Source: QQUJ01 sp050287605 (GTDB lineage Bacteria > Pseudomonadota > Gammaproteobacteria > QQUJ01). From it: a stretch of 64,000 nucleotides of DNA. Shown one piece after another: positions 61,759-64,000 of the stretch. The stretch's first letter is position 1; each line of letters opens with the position of its first letter. The translations under genes were made by a program, and so were the position numbers. The stretch is taken from the NCBI GenBank assembly GCA_050287605.1, contig JBNKCG010000082.1, forward strand, positions 1 through 64,000, in the 5' to 3' direction. The notes under the pieces were generated by a model. It did not search any database and was not told where the DNA came from. It saw only the letters and a program-made list of their open reading frames with translations.

Positions 61759-62547
61759 CTATTCGGTCTTGTTGTTGGCGGCGGCGCCGAGTTCCCCAAG
61801 CCGGTCGGGGTAGCTGCGCGCCAGGACGCGACGCGCATCGTCGGCCAGGTTGGGCAGTTCCAGCGCGCTGTAGGCACGCACCATCATCAGTAGCGCATCG
61901 GGAACAGCAGGCGTCTGCTGGTAGTTTTCGATCACGTAGCGCGCGCGGTTGATCGCGGCAACGTAGGCGTGGCGCCGCATGTAGTAGTCGGCCACCTGGA
62001 TTTCGTGCGCGGCGAGCGTGTTGCGCAGGTAGGCCAGGCGCTTGCGCGCGTCGGCCGCATAGCGGCTGTCGGGAAACTTCTCGATCAATGCCTTGAAGTC
62101 GCGCGTGGCATCCAACGCGGCCTGCTGGTCGCGCTTGGAGTAGGTGTCCTCCAGCCAGCGATCGAGGAACCCCACCCCGCGATTGAAGTTGGTGAGCGCC
62201 TTCATGTACATGGCGTAGTCGACGTAGGGGTGTAGCGGATTGATCTTGATGAAGCGGTCGGCGGCGGCAATGGCCGAGTCGGGTTCGTCGTAGCGGTAGT
62301 AGGCGTAGATGATCTCCAACTGCGCCTGCTGGGCGTAGCGTCCGAAGGGGAAGCGCGATTCCAGCGTTTCGTAGTGCTTGATCGCCTGCTGGTATTCGCC
62401 CGCCTGTTGGGCCTCTTTGGCCGCAGCGTAGAACTGCGCAGCGCTCCAGTTGCGCGTGGCGTCCTCTTCCGGTGTCGAGGCGCAGCCCACCGCCAAGGCA
62501 GTAGCCAGAACCAGCAGAAGGATTTGCAGCAGACGTGGTTTCACCAT
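61759..62547 (-). CDS. bamD: Outer membrane assembly lipoprotein BamD
   Basis: A 262-residue lipoprotein subunit of the BAM complex that inserts beta-barrel proteins in the outer membrane. The lipobox is LAVGC. The TPR region is recognisable: QFYAAAKEAQQAGEYQQAIKHY, FPFGRYAQQAQLEIIYAYY, PDSRYAADARKRL. The length and these motifs identify BamD. I start at 62547 (MVKPRLLQ). It is divergent from rluD, the usual gammaproteobacterial arrangement. Confidence 0.97.
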   Translation of the reverse strand: MVKPRLLQILLLVLATALAVGCASTPEEDATRNWSAAQFYAAAKEAQQAGEYQQAIKHYETLESRFPFGRYAQQAQLEIIYAYYRYDEPDSAIAAADRFIKINPLHPYVDYAMYMKALTNFNRGVGFLDRWLEDTYSKRDQQAALDATRDFKALIEKFPDSRYAADARKRLAYLRNTLAAHEIQVADYYMRRHAYVAAINRARYVIENYQQTPAVPDALLMMVRAYSALELPNLADDARRVLARSYPDRLGELGAAANNKTE

Positions 62548-62640
62548 TAATGACCCTGGAGATCTGGAGCTAATCAGAGGCGCAGTATACCCTATCCCGA
62601 AATCCCGCGAAGTCGTTGCCGTCGTCGTCATTTAGCCACC

Positions 62641-63603
62641 GTGTCCGTGATCGAACTGCAAACCGAGATTCCCGCCCACCTGGGGGGACGGCGCCTGGAT
62701 CAGGCGCTTGCCGAGCTGTTTCCCGAGTATTCGCGCGCGCGGCTGCAGGCCTGGGTAAAGGCCGGTCAGGTGCGGGTCGACGAACGGGTGCTGCGCGCGC
62801 GCGACAAGGTCGTGGGCGGCGAGGCGGTCCGGGTGTGCGCCGAGATCGAGGCCGACGGTGTGCCGCGCGCGCAGCCCATTCCGTTGGCGATCGCCTACGA
62901 AGACGCGGCCATACTGATCATCGACAAGCCGGCCGGGCTGGTGGTTCACCCCGCGGCGGGAAATCCGCACGGCACGCTGCAGAACGCACTGTTGCACCAC
63001 TGCCCGGGGTTGGCGGAGTTGCCGCGCGCCGGCATCGTCCATCGGCTCGACAAGGAGACCTCGGGGCTGATGGTGGTGGCCAAGACGCTCACCGCGCACG
63101 CCGACCTGGTGCGTCAACTGCAGGCGCGCAGCGTGGGGCGCGAGTATCTGGCGCTGGCGCAGGGGATGGTGACCGGCGGTGGCACTGTGGATGCGCCGCT
63201 GGGGCGTCATCCCGTGGAACGCAAGCGCATGGCGGTGGTGGACGGCGGGCGGCATGCGGTCACTCACTATCGGGTCGAAGAGCGTTTCCGCAGCCACACA
63301 CTGCTGCGCGTACGTCTGGAGACCGGGCGCACTCACCAGATCCGTGTGCACATGGCGCACATCCGCCACCCGCTGGTGGGCGATCCGGTCTACGGAGGCC
63401 GGCTGCGATTGCCCAAGGGAGCGAGCGAAACGGTCGCAGCGGCGTTGCGCGCCTTCCGCCGCCAAGCCCTGCACGCCGCGCGGCTTACCCTGTGTCACCC
63501 GCTCAGCGGCGATACGGCGAGCTGGGAGAGTGAGCCGCCCGCCGATCTGCACGAACTGCTGGCGGTGCTGCGCAACGATGCCGCGGGGTGCGGGGAAGAG
63601 TGA
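62641..63603 (+). CDS. rluD: 23S rRNA pseudouridine(1911/1915/1917) synthase
   Basis: A 320-residue enzyme that makes three pseudouridines in helix 69 of 23S rRNA. The S4 RNA-binding domain (about residues 14-70, RRLDQALAELFPEYSRARLQ) precedes the catalytic domain. The catalytic Asp lies in GIVHRLDKETSGLMVVAK. Conserved GRTHQIRVHMAH is present. The start is GTG. It overlaps the pgeF start (GTGA at 63600-63603). Confidence 0.97.
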   Translation: MSVIELQTEIPAHLGGRRLDQALAELFPEYSRARLQAWVKAGQVRVDERVLRARDKVVGGEAVRVCAEIEADGVPRAQPIPLAIAYEDAAILIIDKPAGLVVHPAAGNPHGTLQNALLHHCPGLAELPRAGIVHRLDKETSGLMVVAKTLTAHADLVRQLQARSVGREYLALAQGMVTGGGTVDAPLGRHPVERKRMAVVDGGRHAVTHYRVEERFRSHTLLRVRLETGRTHQIRVHMAHIRHPLVGDPVYGGRLRLPKGASETVAAALRAFRRQALHAARLTLCHPLSGDTASWESEPPADLHELLAVLRNDAAGCGEE

Positions 63604-64000
63604 ATAGGCCGCACCCCTCGTGGATCTACCCCCACTGGCCGGCCCCAGCCAACGTTCGCGCCTGGTCGACCACACGCCTGGGTGGGGTCAGCGTGGCGCC
63701 GTTCGATACGCTCAATCTGGGCGACCATGTCGACGATGACCCCGAGTGCGTGGTGCGCAACCGCAGTTTGCTGAAATCCGCGTTGGACCTTCCGGCGGAG
63801 CCGTGCTGGTTGAACCAGGTGCACGGTTGCCGCGTTGTGGAGAACGGCGCCGAGATTCAACCCCAGGCCGACGGTAGCTGGACCCGCGAGCCGGGCCGTG
63901 TCTGCGCCGTGATGACGGCCGATTGCCTGCCGGTGCTGTTGTGCGATCGCGCCGGCACGCGCGTGGCGGCGCTGCATGCCGGGTGGCGCGGATTGGCGGC
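63600..64000 (+). CDS. pgeF: Multicopper-oxidase-like purine nucleoside / peptidoglycan editing factor (PgeF/YfiH), 5' part
   Basis: The gene runs off the right edge. A GTG at 63600 overlaps the rluD stop, with GGGGAAG upstream. The visible 133 residues have the family start WIYPHWPAPANVRAWSTTR, then LNLGDHVDDD, WLNQVHG, MTADCLPVLLCD and LHAGWRG. The Cys and the two His ligands that bind zinc or copper are in the last three. The protein (laccase-domain DUF152) acts in murein quality control. The rluD-pgeF order is typical. Confidence 0.94.
   Translation, partial: MNRPHPSWIYPHWPAPANVRAWSTTRLGGVSVAPFDTLNLGDHVDDDPECVVRNRSLLKSALDLPAEPCWLNQVHGCRVVENGAEIQPQADGSWTREPGRVCAVMTADCLPVLLCDRAGTRVAALHAGWRGLA

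Overview
This is a GC-rich chromosomal window from a free-living, respiring gammaproteobacterium. The evidence is the combination of bamD, rluD, pgeF, pilSR, mpl, rnd, nadE-glnB, hemL-thiE-thiD and a YihG-type acyltransferase. Small c-type cytochromes, a DsrC-family protein and three pyrophosphate-linked enzymes suggest the purple-sulfur / sulfur-oxidiser side of the class (Chromatiales or relatives). That placement is inference and was not tested by any search. I see no insertion sequence, prophage or CRISPR array, and every window edge cuts through chromosomal genes.

Layout. 1-9.6 kb: the end of a chemotaxis receptor, a YihG-like acyltransferase, an orphan periplasmic binding-like protein with a small STAS-like protein, two c-type cytochromes, and a multi-PAS hybrid histidine kinase translationally coupled to a REC-HD-GYP c-di-GMP phosphodiesterase. 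A tRNA-like relic and a strong terminator follow. 9.8-14.8 kb: an RND efflux operon with its TetR regulator and a clear palindromic operator. 14.9-22.6 kb: a cold-shock protein, small unknown proteins, a cysteine-less DsrC/TusE homologue, a class III nucleotide cyclase with an FHA-like C-terminus, a transmembrane Ser/Thr kinase, and a coiled-coil lipoprotein. 22.9-29.9 kb: moaC, a phosphodiesterase, soluble pyrophosphatase, membrane pyrophosphatase, PPi-dependent phosphofructokinase, and an adenylate kinase carrying a long Lys/Ala/Pro histone H1-like tail. 29.9-38.4 kb: a phospholipase D/cardiolipin synthase, rnd, a membrane protein, mpl, and a polyamine-type ABC transporter operon.

38.9-44.6 kb looks different by eye, with lower GC and more AT-rich codons. 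It holds a histidine kinase, a REC-HDOD protein and a REC-GGDEF-EAL protein, and it ends at a chemotaxis receptor reduced by an internal deletion. 45-64 kb returns to housekeeping genes: a DedA-PAP2-LssY fusion, hemL-thiE-thiD, a DUF5063-like protein, hemJ, a ClC channel, pilRS, sucCD, nadE, glnB, a SPOR lipoprotein, a nitroreductase, bamD, rluD and the start of pgeF.

The most unusual items are the adenylate kinase with a repeat-encoded H1-like tail beside a pyrophosphate-energy gene group, and the cyclase/FHA-like plus Ser/Thr kinase plus lipoprotein neighbourhood. The AT-richer two-component/c-di-GMP islet, the DsrC homologue without its redox cysteines, and the tRNA-like relic fused to a terminator also deserve attention. 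Start codons were chosen from ribosome-binding sites, family start positions and coupling. Several upstream extensions that stay open only because of high GC were trimmed.
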